Source: Olleya sp. Hel_I_94 (GTDB taxonomy: Bacteria; Bacteroidota; Bacteroidia; Flavobacteriales; Flavobacteriaceae). Taken from it: DNA of 64,000 nucleotides. The DNA is taken from assembly GCF_007827365.1 (NCBI RefSeq), contig NZ_VISI01000002.1, positions 2,485,001 to 2,549,000 of the forward strand. The letters are read 5' to 3'. A program made the translations under genes and the position numbers. The notes beneath the pieces are model-generated. The model was not told where the DNA came from and ran no database searches. It saw nothing but the letters and a program-made list of their open reading frames with translations. Shown here in pieces: positions 8,131 through 18,794 of this stretch (position 1 is its first letter; each line of letters begins with the position of its first letter).

Positions 8131-8940
8131 TTAATCAAGATAATAAATGTATCCTACATTTAACCAAACTAACCAATCATTATATTTGTTATATTCTAAC
8201 TGGTGGTTTAAACCATCAATCCAATCGTTAAAATAATATTGACCTCTAAGGTCTAACATTAAGTCAGAAATTGTATTTAATTTATATCTTACACCAATAC
8301 TTGAAACTACAGACCAAGTAGAACCACCACTAACATCAATAGGATTTTCTAAAGGAGGTCTAGACCAAGGGTTATAAAAATTATTTAAGTTATTAATATT
8401 TCCAGGATCACCTTCGCCAAGGTATGACGTACTAACTTTAGGATTAAAAGACACATAATGCGCACCTAAACTAACAAATGGAGCAAGTCGGTAACCAAAC
8501 GCTTGAAAAGATCTAATGCTTAACGGAAAATACTCTAATTGCATTCCAATATCAAAATTATTGGCTTCACCAGAGTGTGCTCTTAATCTATCTGCATCAG
8601 CACTAGTTTGTTCTGGTTGAACAAATAAACCATGATGATCTAGTTTGGTTTTGTTGTAAGAAATTTCGGTGCGTAGTTTAAAGTGGTCGTTAAAATAATT
8701 GTCTGTCGTATAGCAATTACAATCTGCTTGATAAGCAAAATTAATATAATGTACTAATCCAATACCAAAACCAGTGTTACCAGAGTTAGTTGAAAAATCA
8801 TTTCGTTCTCCAAAATCAGATTTAAAAGCAACAGGTCCAGTAATTATCCCAATTTCATGAGAGAAGCCTAACTGAGAAAATGCGTTACTAGTACTTAACA
8901 ATATAAGTATGACTAGTATCAATTGTTTAAGGTTAAACAT
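8131..8940 (-). CDS. Outer-membrane beta-barrel-like protein, THC0290_0291 family
   Basis: 269 residues with a clear signal peptide (MFNLKQLILVILILLSTSNA, then FSQ) followed by alternating hydrophobic strands and a C-terminus ending in aromatic residues (WLNVGYIYYLD), as in outer-membrane barrels. Its position divergent from gdhA recurs in flavobacteria, and relatives are sometimes mislabelled glutamate dehydrogenase for that reason; I recall the family name THC0290_0291. Its function is unknown. It has a near-ideal promoter at 8974-9003 and shares the terminator at 8077-8113. Confidence 0.72.
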   Translation of the reverse strand: MFNLKQLILVILILLSTSNAFSQLGFSHEIGIITGPVAFKSDFGERNDFSTNSGNTGFGIGLVHYINFAYQADCNCYTTDNYFNDHFKLRTEISYNKTKLDHHGLFVQPEQTSADADRLRAHSGEANNFDIGMQLEYFPLSIRSFQAFGYRLAPFVSLGAHYVSFNPKVSTSYLGEGDPGNINNLNNFYNPWSRPPLENPIDVSGGSTWSVVSSIGVRYKLNTISDLMLDLRGQYYFNDWIDGLNHQLEYNKYNDWLVWLNVGYIYYLD

Positions 8941-8973
8941 AATAAGGCTATGGTTTAGAGGCTATTTATTAAG

Positions 8974-9003
8974 CAAATATATAAAATCACGACGAACATA
9001 CAA
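8974..9003 (-). promoter_or_regulatory. Promoter of the outer-membrane gene
   Basis: On the minus strand TTG (9003-9001), a 19-base spacer and TATATTTG (8981-8974) match the Bacteroidota TTG-N17-20-TANNTTTG promoter. The ATG lies about 34 bases downstream. Confidence 0.72.
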
Positions 9004-9108
9004 ATTTTACAGATAACACGTAGCCTTTTATTTTAAATTTTAATATTTATTAATTCTACTATAACGTTTGCGAAAATTAAAAAAAAATAGGTGTACAAAT
9101 AAAGATAA

Positions 9109-10509
<1,401 letters not shown>

Positions 10510-10530
10510 GATTTTATTGTAATTTTTATA

Positions 10531-10566
10531 AAAACCCCTTAGTTGCTTAATGTAACTAAGGGGTTT
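10531..10566 (+). terminator. Terminator of gdhA
   Basis: Perfect stem AAAACCCCTTAGTT/AACTAAGGGGTTTT with a 9-base loop, starting 22 bases after the gdhA stop. Confidence 0.9.
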
Positions 10567-10606
10567 TCTGTTGTATAAAACAGACACACAATACAATAAA
10601 TTATAG

Positions 10607-10614
10607 TATTTTTG
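10607..10614 (+). promoter_or_regulatory. Promoter -7 element for porZ-recO-TonB receptor
   Basis: TATTTTTG matches TANNTTTG in full, 24 bases before the porZ ATG. It lies between the gdhA terminator and porZ, so it is the expected operon promoter. -33 TTG not seen. Confidence 0.5.
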
Positions 10615-10638
10615 AGTTTTATTAATTTACTTTTATAA

Positions 10639-13017
10639 ATGTCTAAAATCAAAATAGTTTTCAATCTGTTTATTATAGTGCTTAGTTGTCTTTTTATGGT
10701 TAAGACTAATGCGCAAGATTTTTCTGACTCTTGGAAGGGTCATTTCTCATATTTAGACATTAAGGATGTGTCTCAAGGAAGCACTAAAATTATTGCTGCT
10801 GCAGAAAATGCTGTATTTATTTATGACAAAAACACTAATGTAATAGATAAACTTTCTACAATTAATGGGTTATCTGGAGAAACTATTTCTGCTATACAAT
10901 ATATAGAGGACAGTAGTTTGGTACTACTAGGTTTTGAAAATGGTTTAATTCAAATTTATAAAGAAAGTGATAATACTATTTTATCTGTTGTAGATATTCT
11001 TGAAAAGCCAACAATTCCACCTAGTGATAAAAAAATTAATCATTTTAATGTTTTTGATGGAAAAGCATATGTTTCTACAGATTACGGAATTTCTGTTTAC
11101 GATATAAATAGTTTTGAGTTTGGTGACACCTATTACATAGGATCAAATGGTACGCAAATAGTTGTTTCGCAAACTACTATTTTTGAAGATAAAATTTTTG
11201 CAGCAACCTCTATAGGTATTAAAAGTGGAGCATTGTCAAATCCAAATTTAATAGATTATCAAGAATGGAACCATTTAGTAGGGTTTTATTGGTTAGGTAT
11301 ACAGACAGTTGGTGATAAGTTGTTTGCGACAAGAACAAATAGAAGTGTTTATGAATATACAACTAGTGGTGTTCAACTTAAAGCAACTTATCCAAACAAT
11401 ATTGTAGATATTAGAGCTTTTGACAATCAATTAATTGTTACTACAGAGAAAGAAGCTAATGTATATAATCCAGAGGGATTTGTAAATTTAGCGCAAGTAG
11501 GAAACATACCTGAATATATTACTAACTACACATGTGCTGTAATTGATGAGGCTAATCAGATTTACGTAGGTACTATAGGGACACTTTCAACAGCAAAACC
11601 TGGTTATGGTTTGTTAAAAACAAATGTTACTGACACCTCTATTCAAGAGGAAATACATCCTGACAGCCCATTATTAAACAAGTTTTTTAAAATAAAAACT
11701 TTAGCAGGTCATATTTATGGAACACATGGAGGTTATGATGTAACATATAACCCTTATGCAATTACTACTAGAAAATCTGGGATAAGTCATTATTTTGATG
11801 ATGCTTGGCAAAATATTACCTACGATTCTATTCAGCCAATTACTGCTTTTCCATGGTCTTTTACTCATATATCTATTAATCCATTTAATCCTAACTTAGC
11901 ATATATTAGTTCTTCTGTATATGGCGTCTTAGCTTTGGAGAATAATGAGCCAACGGAATTTTTTAACGGAGAAAACAGTACTATACAACCCTTTTTTACA
12001 GACAATCACTTTGTTTTTGCATCAACTTTTGATAGCCAAGGAACATATTGGGTTTTAAATGCAAGGTATGAGTCTCCTTTAAATAGGTATAAGGATGGTG
12101 AGTGGACTTCATATAGCTTTTTAGATTTAATAGATCCAGCAACCAGTAATAATGGTTTTTCATCCATAGTTTTTGACGCTAATAATAATGTTTTTATGGG
12201 TACTCATCAATATGGTCTAATAGGATTTAACGAAAATGGAGGGAATTATATTTTTGAAAATATTGTTGAAGAAGAAGAGAATATGCCTTCTCCATCAGTA
12301 AAGTGTATTGCTATAGACCGTAATGACCAACTATGGTTTGGTACCGATAAAGGTTTAAGAATTGTTTATAATACAGAGCAATTTATGTCAGGATCTCCAG
12401 AAGTTGATAATATTGTGGTGTTAGATGATGGTATTGCTAGAGAGTTATTATTTCAACAATACATAACAGATATAGAGGTAGATGGATCTAATAATAAATG
12501 GATTGCTACATTGGATACAGGTTTGTATTATTTTTCGTCAGACGGTCAAGAAACCATCTTTCATTTTACAAAAGATAATTCACCTTTACCTACAAACGAT
12601 GTTTTAGATGTAGATATTGATAGTGTAAACGGTATTATATATATAGCTACTGACAAAGGTATGGTATCCTTTCAGTCGGATGCCTCTAAACCTAAAAGTA
12701 CCTTAGAAGATGCTTACGTATACCCAAATCCAGTACGACCTAATTTCAATATCCTAACCGAGAAGGTTAAAATTAGAGACATATCAGAAAACGTAAACAT
12801 TAAAATTGTTGATATTGAAGGTAATTTGGTAGCAGAAGCAGAGTCTAGAACAAACTCTAGATTTAAAGGTTATAACCTTGAAATAGATGGTGGTACAGCA
12901 CTATGGAATGGTAAAAATTTAGGAGGTAATATTGTGGCATCTGGTGTTTATCTAATCATGCTAAACGATTTAGATACCTTTGAAACTAAAGTGTTAAAAG
13001 TGATGGTGGTTAGATAA
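10639..13017 (+). CDS. porZ: Type IX secretion system protein PorZ
   Basis: 792 residues: signal peptide (residues 1-25, ending VKTNAQ), then two beta-propeller-like regions with repeated short blocks such as NAVFIYDKNTN, YGISVYDINSF, NQLWFGTDKGLRIVY and GIIYIATDKGMVSF. A C-terminal T9SS sorting-type domain begins at AYVYPNPVRPNF (about residue 693) and ends FETKVLKVMVVR. In Porphyromonas gingivalis, PorZ is a surface component of the attachment complex that hands anionic LPS to the sortase PorU. The domain order and the location directly before recO fit flavobacterial PorZ. The stop overlaps the recO start (TAATG), so translational coupling is likely. Confidence 0.83.
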   Translation: MSKIKIVFNLFIIVLSCLFMVKTNAQDFSDSWKGHFSYLDIKDVSQGSTKIIAAAENAVFIYDKNTNVIDKLSTINGLSGETISAIQYIEDSSLVLLGFENGLIQIYKESDNTILSVVDILEKPTIPPSDKKINHFNVFDGKAYVSTDYGISVYDINSFEFGDTYYIGSNGTQIVVSQTTIFEDKIFAATSIGIKSGALSNPNLIDYQEWNHLVGFYWLGIQTVGDKLFATRTNRSVYEYTTSGVQLKATYPNNIVDIRAFDNQLIVTTEKEANVYNPEGFVNLAQVGNIPEYITNYTCAVIDEANQIYVGTIGTLSTAKPGYGLLKTNVTDTSIQEEIHPDSPLLNKFFKIKTLAGHIYGTHGGYDVTYNPYAITTRKSGISHYFDDAWQNITYDSIQPITAFPWSFTHISINPFNPNLAYISSSVYGVLALENNEPTEFFNGENSTIQPFFTDNHFVFASTFDSQGTYWVLNARYESPLNRYKDGEWTSYSFLDLIDPATSNNGFSSIVFDANNNVFMGTHQYGLIGFNENGGNYIFENIVEEEENMPSPSVKCIAIDRNDQLWFGTDKGLRIVYNTEQFMSGSPEVDNIVVLDDGIARELLFQQYITDIEVDGSNNKWIATLDTGLYYFSSDGQETIFHFTKDNSPLPTNDVLDVDIDSVNGIIYIATDKGMVSFQSDASKPKSTLEDAYVYPNPVRPNFNILTEKVKIRDISENVNIKIVDIEGNLVAEAESRTNSRFKGYNLEIDGGTALWNGKNLGGNIVASGVYLIMLNDLDTFETKVLKVMVVR

Positions 13018-13739
13018 TGTTAACAACAACAAACGCTATTGTTCTCTCAAAACTTAGATTTAAAGATAACGACTTAATTGTTAAGTGTTATACTCAAAAA
13101 CAAGGTGCGGTTAGTTACTTGCTTAAAGGGGTTTTGTCCTCCAAAAAAGGCAATAAAAAAGTGGCTTACTTTCAATCGTTATCTCAACTCCAATTAAACA
13201 CAGACTACAAACCTAATAGGTCGCTGCAATATATAAAAGATGTAAAAACAGATTTTTTGTATACTTCACTTCATACAAATATATTAAAAAGTGCAATTGT
13301 AATGTTCTTGGCAGAAATCTTAGCTCAGGCATTACAAGAAGAAGAACAAAATGATGCACTTTATAGGTATATACAAATCACATTACAGTGGTTAGATGCT
13401 AATGATAGTTATTCAAATTTTCATCTATTATTTCTTTTGGATTTAACTAAGTATCTTGGTTTTTATCCAGATCAAACAGAGATTGATACAGCTTCATATT
13501 TTAATTTAATGGATGGCGAGTTTCAGCATGAAAACAATTCTAAATATGCCATTACTGGCGAAAATTTAACACTATTAAAACAGTTGTTAGGCATGACATT
13601 TGATGATATAAAAACCATTAAAATTAGTGCAAAACAGAGGCAATCATTTTTAACTATAATTTTAGTCTATTTTGAACTACATTTAGGCAACTTTAAAAAA
13701 CCAAAATCTTTACAAATCCTCAATGATGTTTTTAATTAA
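13017..13739 (+). CDS. recO: DNA repair protein RecO
   Basis: 240 residues with the N-terminal OB-fold start NAIVLSKLRFKDNDLIVKCYTQKQG that is typical of RecO, followed by the helical C-terminal half (LLFLLDLTKYLGFYPD). RecO loads RecA on SSB-coated DNA with RecR. The C4 zinc motif of some RecO proteins is absent, as is usual for Bacteroidota. It overlaps porZ by one base at the start and is followed by the TonB receptor after 4 bases (using the 13744 start), so the three form an operon. Confidence 0.9.
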   Translation: MLTTTNAIVLSKLRFKDNDLIVKCYTQKQGAVSYLLKGVLSSKKGNKKVAYFQSLSQLQLNTDYKPNRSLQYIKDVKTDFLYTSLHTNILKSAIVMFLAEILAQALQEEEQNDALYRYIQITLQWLDANDSYSNFHLLFLLDLTKYLGFYPDQTEIDTASYFNLMDGEFQHENNSKYAITGENLTLLKQLLGMTFDDIKTIKISAKQRQSFLTIILVYFELHLGNFKKPKSLQILNDVFN

Positions 13740-13743
13740 AAAT

Positions 13744-16152
13744 ATGAAATTATTATTAAGTTTTTTTCTAATAACTTTTTTTACACTTTCCTTGTCTGCG
13801 CAATCAATTACAGTGATTGATATAGACTCTAATCAACCCATTGCAGGCGTAGCTATTTACAATAAAAGTCAATCCAAAAGTCAAATTACTAATATAGATG
13901 GTATGGCTGATTTAACCAATTTTAATGCTTCAGAGGTGCTATTCTTTCAGCATATTTCACACACAATACATCAAGTTAAAAAAAGTAATATTACTAATAG
14001 TAAAGTCTTCCTTGAGTCTAATGAACAAGGTTTGGACGAAATTGTTATCTCTGCCTCAAATTTTGGACAAACAAAACGGGAGATTCCTAAAACAATAGCC
14101 ACCATAAATGCCAAGGATATAAGCTTTACTAATCCTCAGACTAGTGCAGATTTATTAGAGGGAACAGGTCAGGTATATATACAAAAAAGTCAATTAGGAG
14201 GTGGTAGTCCAATGATTAGAGGTTTTTCTACCAACAGATTACTAATTACTGTGGATGGAGTAAGAATGAATAACGCTATTTTTAGAGGTGGAAATCTTCA
14301 AAATGTTATTTCTATAGACCCTTTATCTATTCAAAATACAGAGGTAACTTTAGGTGCAGGTTCTATTATTTATGGTAGTGATGCAATTGGTGGTGTAATG
14401 AGTTTTTATACTAAAAAACCTGAGTTTTCTTATACAGATACGCTTAACGTAAAAAGCAATGTATTGATGCGTTATGCCACTGCTAGTAAAGAAAAAACGG
14501 GACATATTGATTTAAATTTTGGTCTAAAAAATTGGGCGTTTTTAACTAATGTTAGCTACACGGATTTTGGAGATTTAAGAATGGGTAGTCATGGTCCTTC
14601 AGAATATCTAAGACCAGAGTTTGTAGTTACAAATAATAATCAAGATGTTGTAGTGCCTAATGATAATCCCAAAATTCAGAAAACAACAGGTTATGATCAA
14701 ATTAATGTTATGCAAAAGGTTAGTTATAAAGCTAATGATGATTTAGATTTTGATTTAGGATTGTTCTATACCACAACCTCTGATTACTCAAGATATGACA
14801 GGTTGATACGTTATAGAGGTGATGATTTAAGATCTGCAGAATGGAGTTATGGACCACAAAAATGGTTTATGTCTAATTTAAGTGTTACAAAAAGAAGTAG
14901 TAATGCAACGTTTTATGACAACATAAAAACAACTTTAGCTTATCAAAATTTTCAAGAAAGTAGAATGGATAGAGATTTTCAGGATACGGATAGAAATGTT
15001 AGAGAGGAGTCTGTGGATGCAGTTTCGTTTAATATAGATTTTGAAAAAGAACTAAGCGCGACATCAAAAATATTTTATGGTTTTGAATATGTGTATAATA
15101 AAGTAGGATCAATTGGTTTTACTGAAAATATAGAGAATAATACTACTGAAAACACAGTATCTCGTTATCCAGATGGAGCCACTTGGCAAAGTGCAGCTCT
15201 TTATGCTAGCTACAAATTTAGACCAACCAAAAAGTTTGTTTTTCAGACAGGTTTAAGATATAATACAGTAATTCAAAAAGTAGATTTTACAGATAATAAC
15301 CAGTTTTTAAATTTACCATTTTCAGAATCTAATAATACCGCAAATGCTTTAACAGGTACTGCAGGCGTAACGTTTGTACCTAATGAGACATTACAATGGA
15401 AATTTAACTTGTCCTCTGCTTTCAGAGCACCAAATGTTGATGATACAGGAAAGGTATTTGACTCAGAACCAGGATCTGTTGTAGTACCAAATGATGATTT
15501 AGACCCAGAATATGCCTATAGTGGAGAGTTAGGTTTAAAGTTAAATTTTGATAAAGTGGTTATTTTTGATATGGCAACATATTATACTTATTTGGATAAT
15601 GCTTTGGTTAGAAGAGATGGTACTTTAAATGGTGAATCACAGATTATCTATGATGGCGAGCTAAGTAATGTGCAATCAATGCAAAACGCTTCTAAATCTT
15701 GGATATATGGTTTTGAAGTTGGAGCACAAGTTAATTTTTCGGATGCTTTTAAATTAACATCTCAATATAACATTATTGGTGGTACAGAGGAAACAGATGG
15801 TGTAGAAGTACCAGTTAGACATGTTGTGCCTAATTTTGGAAACACACATTTAGTATGGCAAAAAAATAAGGTTAAAGTAGATGGTTTTGTTAATTATAAT
15901 AATGCGTTGTCATTTGACCAATTAGCACCTTCAGAAGCTGAAAAAGATTACATATACGCATTGGATCAAAACGGTAAGCCTTACTCACCATCTTGGTACA
16001 CTTTAAATTTAAGGACGCAATACGAAATTGGTGATTCTGTATTGGTGTCTGCTGCTTTAGAGAATATTACAGATCAACGCTACAAAACATATTCTTCAGG
16101 GATTGCGGCTCAAGGTAGGAACCTGATAGTCTCCTTACAGTACACATTATAA
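13744..16152 (+). CDS. TonB-dependent receptor, haem/haemoglobin-receptor-like plug
   Basis: Outer-membrane active transporter powered by TonB. Signal peptide MKLLLSFFLITFFTLSLSAQ; then a carboxypeptidase-regulatory-like beta-sandwich (about residues 20-90); a plug with GGGSPMIRGFSTNRLLITVDG, RMNNAIFRGGNLQN and AGSIIYGSDAIGGVMSF; and a barrel whose strands end with GRNLIVSLQYTL. The plug wording resembles haem/haemoglobin and transferrin receptors, so an iron or haem ligand is a reasonable guess, not proven. An earlier ATG at 13723 overlaps recO; ATG 13744 gives a clean signal peptide and 802 residues. It is last in the porZ-recO operon. Confidence 0.88.
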   Translation: MKLLLSFFLITFFTLSLSAQSITVIDIDSNQPIAGVAIYNKSQSKSQITNIDGMADLTNFNASEVLFFQHISHTIHQVKKSNITNSKVFLESNEQGLDEIVISASNFGQTKREIPKTIATINAKDISFTNPQTSADLLEGTGQVYIQKSQLGGGSPMIRGFSTNRLLITVDGVRMNNAIFRGGNLQNVISIDPLSIQNTEVTLGAGSIIYGSDAIGGVMSFYTKKPEFSYTDTLNVKSNVLMRYATASKEKTGHIDLNFGLKNWAFLTNVSYTDFGDLRMGSHGPSEYLRPEFVVTNNNQDVVVPNDNPKIQKTTGYDQINVMQKVSYKANDDLDFDLGLFYTTTSDYSRYDRLIRYRGDDLRSAEWSYGPQKWFMSNLSVTKRSSNATFYDNIKTTLAYQNFQESRMDRDFQDTDRNVREESVDAVSFNIDFEKELSATSKIFYGFEYVYNKVGSIGFTENIENNTTENTVSRYPDGATWQSAALYASYKFRPTKKFVFQTGLRYNTVIQKVDFTDNNQFLNLPFSESNNTANALTGTAGVTFVPNETLQWKFNLSSAFRAPNVDDTGKVFDSEPGSVVVPNDDLDPEYAYSGELGLKLNFDKVVIFDMATYYTYLDNALVRRDGTLNGESQIIYDGELSNVQSMQNASKSWIYGFEVGAQVNFSDAFKLTSQYNIIGGTEETDGVEVPVRHVVPNFGNTHLVWQKNKVKVDGFVNYNNALSFDQLAPSEAEKDYIYALDQNGKPYSPSWYTLNLRTQYEIGDSVLVSAALENITDQRYKTYSSGIAAQGRNLIVSLQYTL

Positions 16153-16154
16153 CA

Positions 16155-16188
16155 AAAAAAACCTCAATGTAAATATTGAGGTTTTTTT
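16155..16188. terminator. Bidirectional terminator
   Basis: AAAAAACCTCAAT/ATTGAGGTTTTTTT stem with A-run and T-run on both sides, between the convergent TonB receptor and the T9SS protein gene that stops at 16193. Confidence 0.88.
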
Positions 16189-16192
16189 ATAG

Positions 16193-18676
16193 TTATTTTT
16201 TTAAAGCTTTTTTACTAAGTATTGTGCCATTACTTAATTCAATTTGTGCAATATAAGCAGTTGGATTAAGGTTTGTAAGGTTGTAAGTTTCGGTGTTATT
16301 TTCTCCTTTTAAATTGTATAACAATCTACCCAACATATCATAAATTTTTATAGATTTTATGGTCAGGTCTTTGTTGTTTAATGAAAACGTCACAGTATCA
16401 TCCTGGTCTTCGTAAATAATTAAACTCTCAGATGTAATAAGTGTTTCGTTAACAGATAAACTAGGTTGGTTAAATACAATTTCAAATCTATTATTAAATT
16501 CACCTGCTTCTGTAGTAAATGAATAATCTCCTGCATTTAAATCTTGATAAGTGTTAATAAGATTATCTTTTAAGTAAATCGTGTTGTTTGATAAAAATTC
16601 ACCTTGAAACTGATTAATAGATATAGTATAAATTGTTGGTGTATTAATGTTATTGAAAAAACCTAGGTTTATAGTTTCGTTTAAATCTAAATCGCTTGGT
16701 GATTTACCTTGAATTGCTAATTTTTTTGAGTCACTTGGTAATACTGAGTAAAATGAAAAATCTGCAATGGTTGCACCATTTTTTTTAGCATCGTAATATG
16801 CTCCATCATTGGCAGCAGTTGCACCAGGAACATAACCAATAACTGTTTGGTTAAACAAACCTGTATCTGTTGTCATATTTAACCATAATTTGTTATTTGT
16901 AATTGTAGCTGTAGCTGAATTTGTATTGGATGCTCTAAAAAACTGAGTGTTATTATTTGTAACACGCATGGCATTGTTAAAAGTAACAGTACCAGTTGTA
17001 GATGCAGGATTGTCTGAATATGTTACAAAAAAACCTTGACCAGAAGGTATGTGTCTAGTAGGTGTTATTCCGTCTCCACCAGCAAGTTCTGCTGTTCCAT
17101 TAATTCTGGCATAGTCACTAAACGAAAAATTTAAGGCTTGATTACCATTAGCTGTACCATCAGGAGCTGTTGCATGTGACCATAAATATAATTCGCCATC
17201 AAGTTTACCATTGGTTGGATTAGATAGGTAATTGTTTTCGGCAAAAAATAAATCAACGTCAATAGCAGAAGGATACGGATTACCTATTAAATTCCAGTTG
17301 GTGTCATTTGTTTCGGTATCATTTCTCTGAACAGGAACAGTTATATTTCCATTATTTAAAGTACCTCTAAATGAATAGCTATAACTACCAGCTCCAAAAA
17401 TGAAAGCGTCTTGAGAATGTGTAGCTGTATAACCAACTCCAGGAGTCATTAAATCGCTAGATCCTTTTAAAAACCAAACATCTCCATTGTCATCGATGTC
17501 ATCTACTCCAGAACCATTAACTAAGGTGTTATCATTATTTGTTTCGTATTGTGAGTCTACAAAGTTTGCTGCATTAAATTCAAATCGTCTATATTGACTA
17601 GATTGAAACAAGGCGTTGCCAAAAGTTTCGTTAGCAACAGGAGAACTCCAATAGGTGTATTCATACCATTGATTAATAAAGGATGTATTTCTTTCTACTA
17701 CAGCTGCATTATCTGTTGTAAAAAAGGAACTACCTGTATCATCATAAGTTGCAGAGTTGTCTACTTGTACAAAAGATCCTGTATTTTGAATAGCTATACG
17801 ACCATTATTTGTTACATCTGTAATAATTTGGACATACTCGTTAGATGAAACGGTAAGATTAACTCCAGGATTTATAACTAGGCTACAAGCAGTAAAACTA
17901 GGTTGACCAACAGTACTAGTGTTGTAGTTGCTAGCCAAAATAGCAGTGGTAGATCTGTTTGGAGTTGTTGGTAGCCAATTTGTGCCATCCCAAGTTACAG
18001 TTGAGGTGCAATTTTGAGTTCCCCAAATCTCAATGTTATCTATAGCTATATCTTCATGATTTCCGTTTAATCGTATTCTAATACTTATGTCTAAAAGGTT
18101 ACCAGTTCCAGTAATTGGTCTAGTATGTTGTGTAAAAGTATCTGTAATTGCTACACCATCACCAATACCGTCAAAATCAGTATCTATTAAAGGCGTTCTG
18201 TTTGCGCCAACATTATCATTTTCTATCCATAATAAATTAGAGTTGGTTCCACTATTATCAATTTCGTATGTAAATCTTACATTATCACCATTATCCCAAT
18301 GTTCTGTTCTAGTTCCACCGTTAGTAGTTTGGTCGTCTTCCGCTAAGTGTACTCTAAATTCTAAGTTTGTATAATTACTTATGTCTATATTTTCAATAAA
18401 CAGTCTAGCAGGTAAAGGTGCTCCTTCACCATCTGTGTCTTGTGCTGCAAAGTAAAAGCCTCCTTGTAAATTATTAAATAAGACTCCGTTTGTACCATGG
18501 TTAAAATCTGTTCCGTCTGTTCTTAAAAAGTAGTCGCGACCATTGTCTGTAAATTCGGCAATATTAGTCGTGTAGCCACCAGGAGTTTCAAAATTTAATT
18601 CGGCGATTTTAGTTTGTGATAAACAGAATGAAACGGTAAGTAAGCATACTATTAAATGTAAAGATTTAACTTGCAT
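16193..18676 (-). CDS. Secreted T9SS cargo protein, 827 aa
   Basis: Signal peptide (MQVKSLHLIVCLLTVSFCLSQ), then a beta-sandwich of about 195 residues starting AELNFETPGGYTT and carrying DTDGEGAP and DFDGIGDGV acidic loops that may bind calcium. From about residue 220 a long conserved module follows (YEYTYWSSPV, WNLIGNPYPSAIDVD, GKLDGELYLWSH, IPSGQGFFV, LAIQGKSPSDL, NRFEIVF). The last 75 residues are a T9SS C-terminal sorting domain of the kind without YPNP (type C-like; IKSIKIYDMLGRLLYNLKG...KKALKK). It is expected at the cell surface or outside. Function is unknown; no catalytic motif seen. The 1661-residue neighbour is a paralogue with the same two ends. Confidence 0.85.
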   Translation of the reverse strand: MQVKSLHLIVCLLTVSFCLSQTKIAELNFETPGGYTTNIAEFTDNGRDYFLRTDGTDFNHGTNGVLFNNLQGGFYFAAQDTDGEGAPLPARLFIENIDISNYTNLEFRVHLAEDDQTTNGGTRTEHWDNGDNVRFTYEIDNSGTNSNLLWIENDNVGANRTPLIDTDFDGIGDGVAITDTFTQHTRPITGTGNLLDISIRIRLNGNHEDIAIDNIEIWGTQNCTSTVTWDGTNWLPTTPNRSTTAILASNYNTSTVGQPSFTACSLVINPGVNLTVSSNEYVQIITDVTNNGRIAIQNTGSFVQVDNSATYDDTGSSFFTTDNAAVVERNTSFINQWYEYTYWSSPVANETFGNALFQSSQYRRFEFNAANFVDSQYETNNDNTLVNGSGVDDIDDNGDVWFLKGSSDLMTPGVGYTATHSQDAFIFGAGSYSYSFRGTLNNGNITVPVQRNDTETNDTNWNLIGNPYPSAIDVDLFFAENNYLSNPTNGKLDGELYLWSHATAPDGTANGNQALNFSFSDYARINGTAELAGGDGITPTRHIPSGQGFFVTYSDNPASTTGTVTFNNAMRVTNNNTQFFRASNTNSATATITNNKLWLNMTTDTGLFNQTVIGYVPGATAANDGAYYDAKKNGATIADFSFYSVLPSDSKKLAIQGKSPSDLDLNETINLGFFNNINTPTIYTISINQFQGEFLSNNTIYLKDNLINTYQDLNAGDYSFTTEAGEFNNRFEIVFNQPSLSVNETLITSESLIIYEDQDDTVTFSLNNKDLTIKSIKIYDMLGRLLYNLKGENNTETYNLTNLNPTAYIAQIELSNGTILSKKALKK

Positions 18677-18730
18677 TGAGGGTTTTTTAAAAAGATTATA
18701 GCAAGTTAAATATAGTTTGTAAACTTTTTT

Positions 18731-18771
18731 AGAACAAAAAACTCCAACTTTATTAGTTGAAGTTCTTTTTT
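18731..18771 (-). terminator. Terminator of the 1661-aa T9SS gene
   Basis: Stem AACTTCAACT/AGTTGGAGTT (one mismatch, outer AGAAC/GTTCT) ahead of a T-run on the minus strand, just past the stop at 18795. It separates the two paralogous genes. Confidence 0.7.
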
Positions 18772-18794
18772 CTGTGATAAAGTGTAAGTTGTGA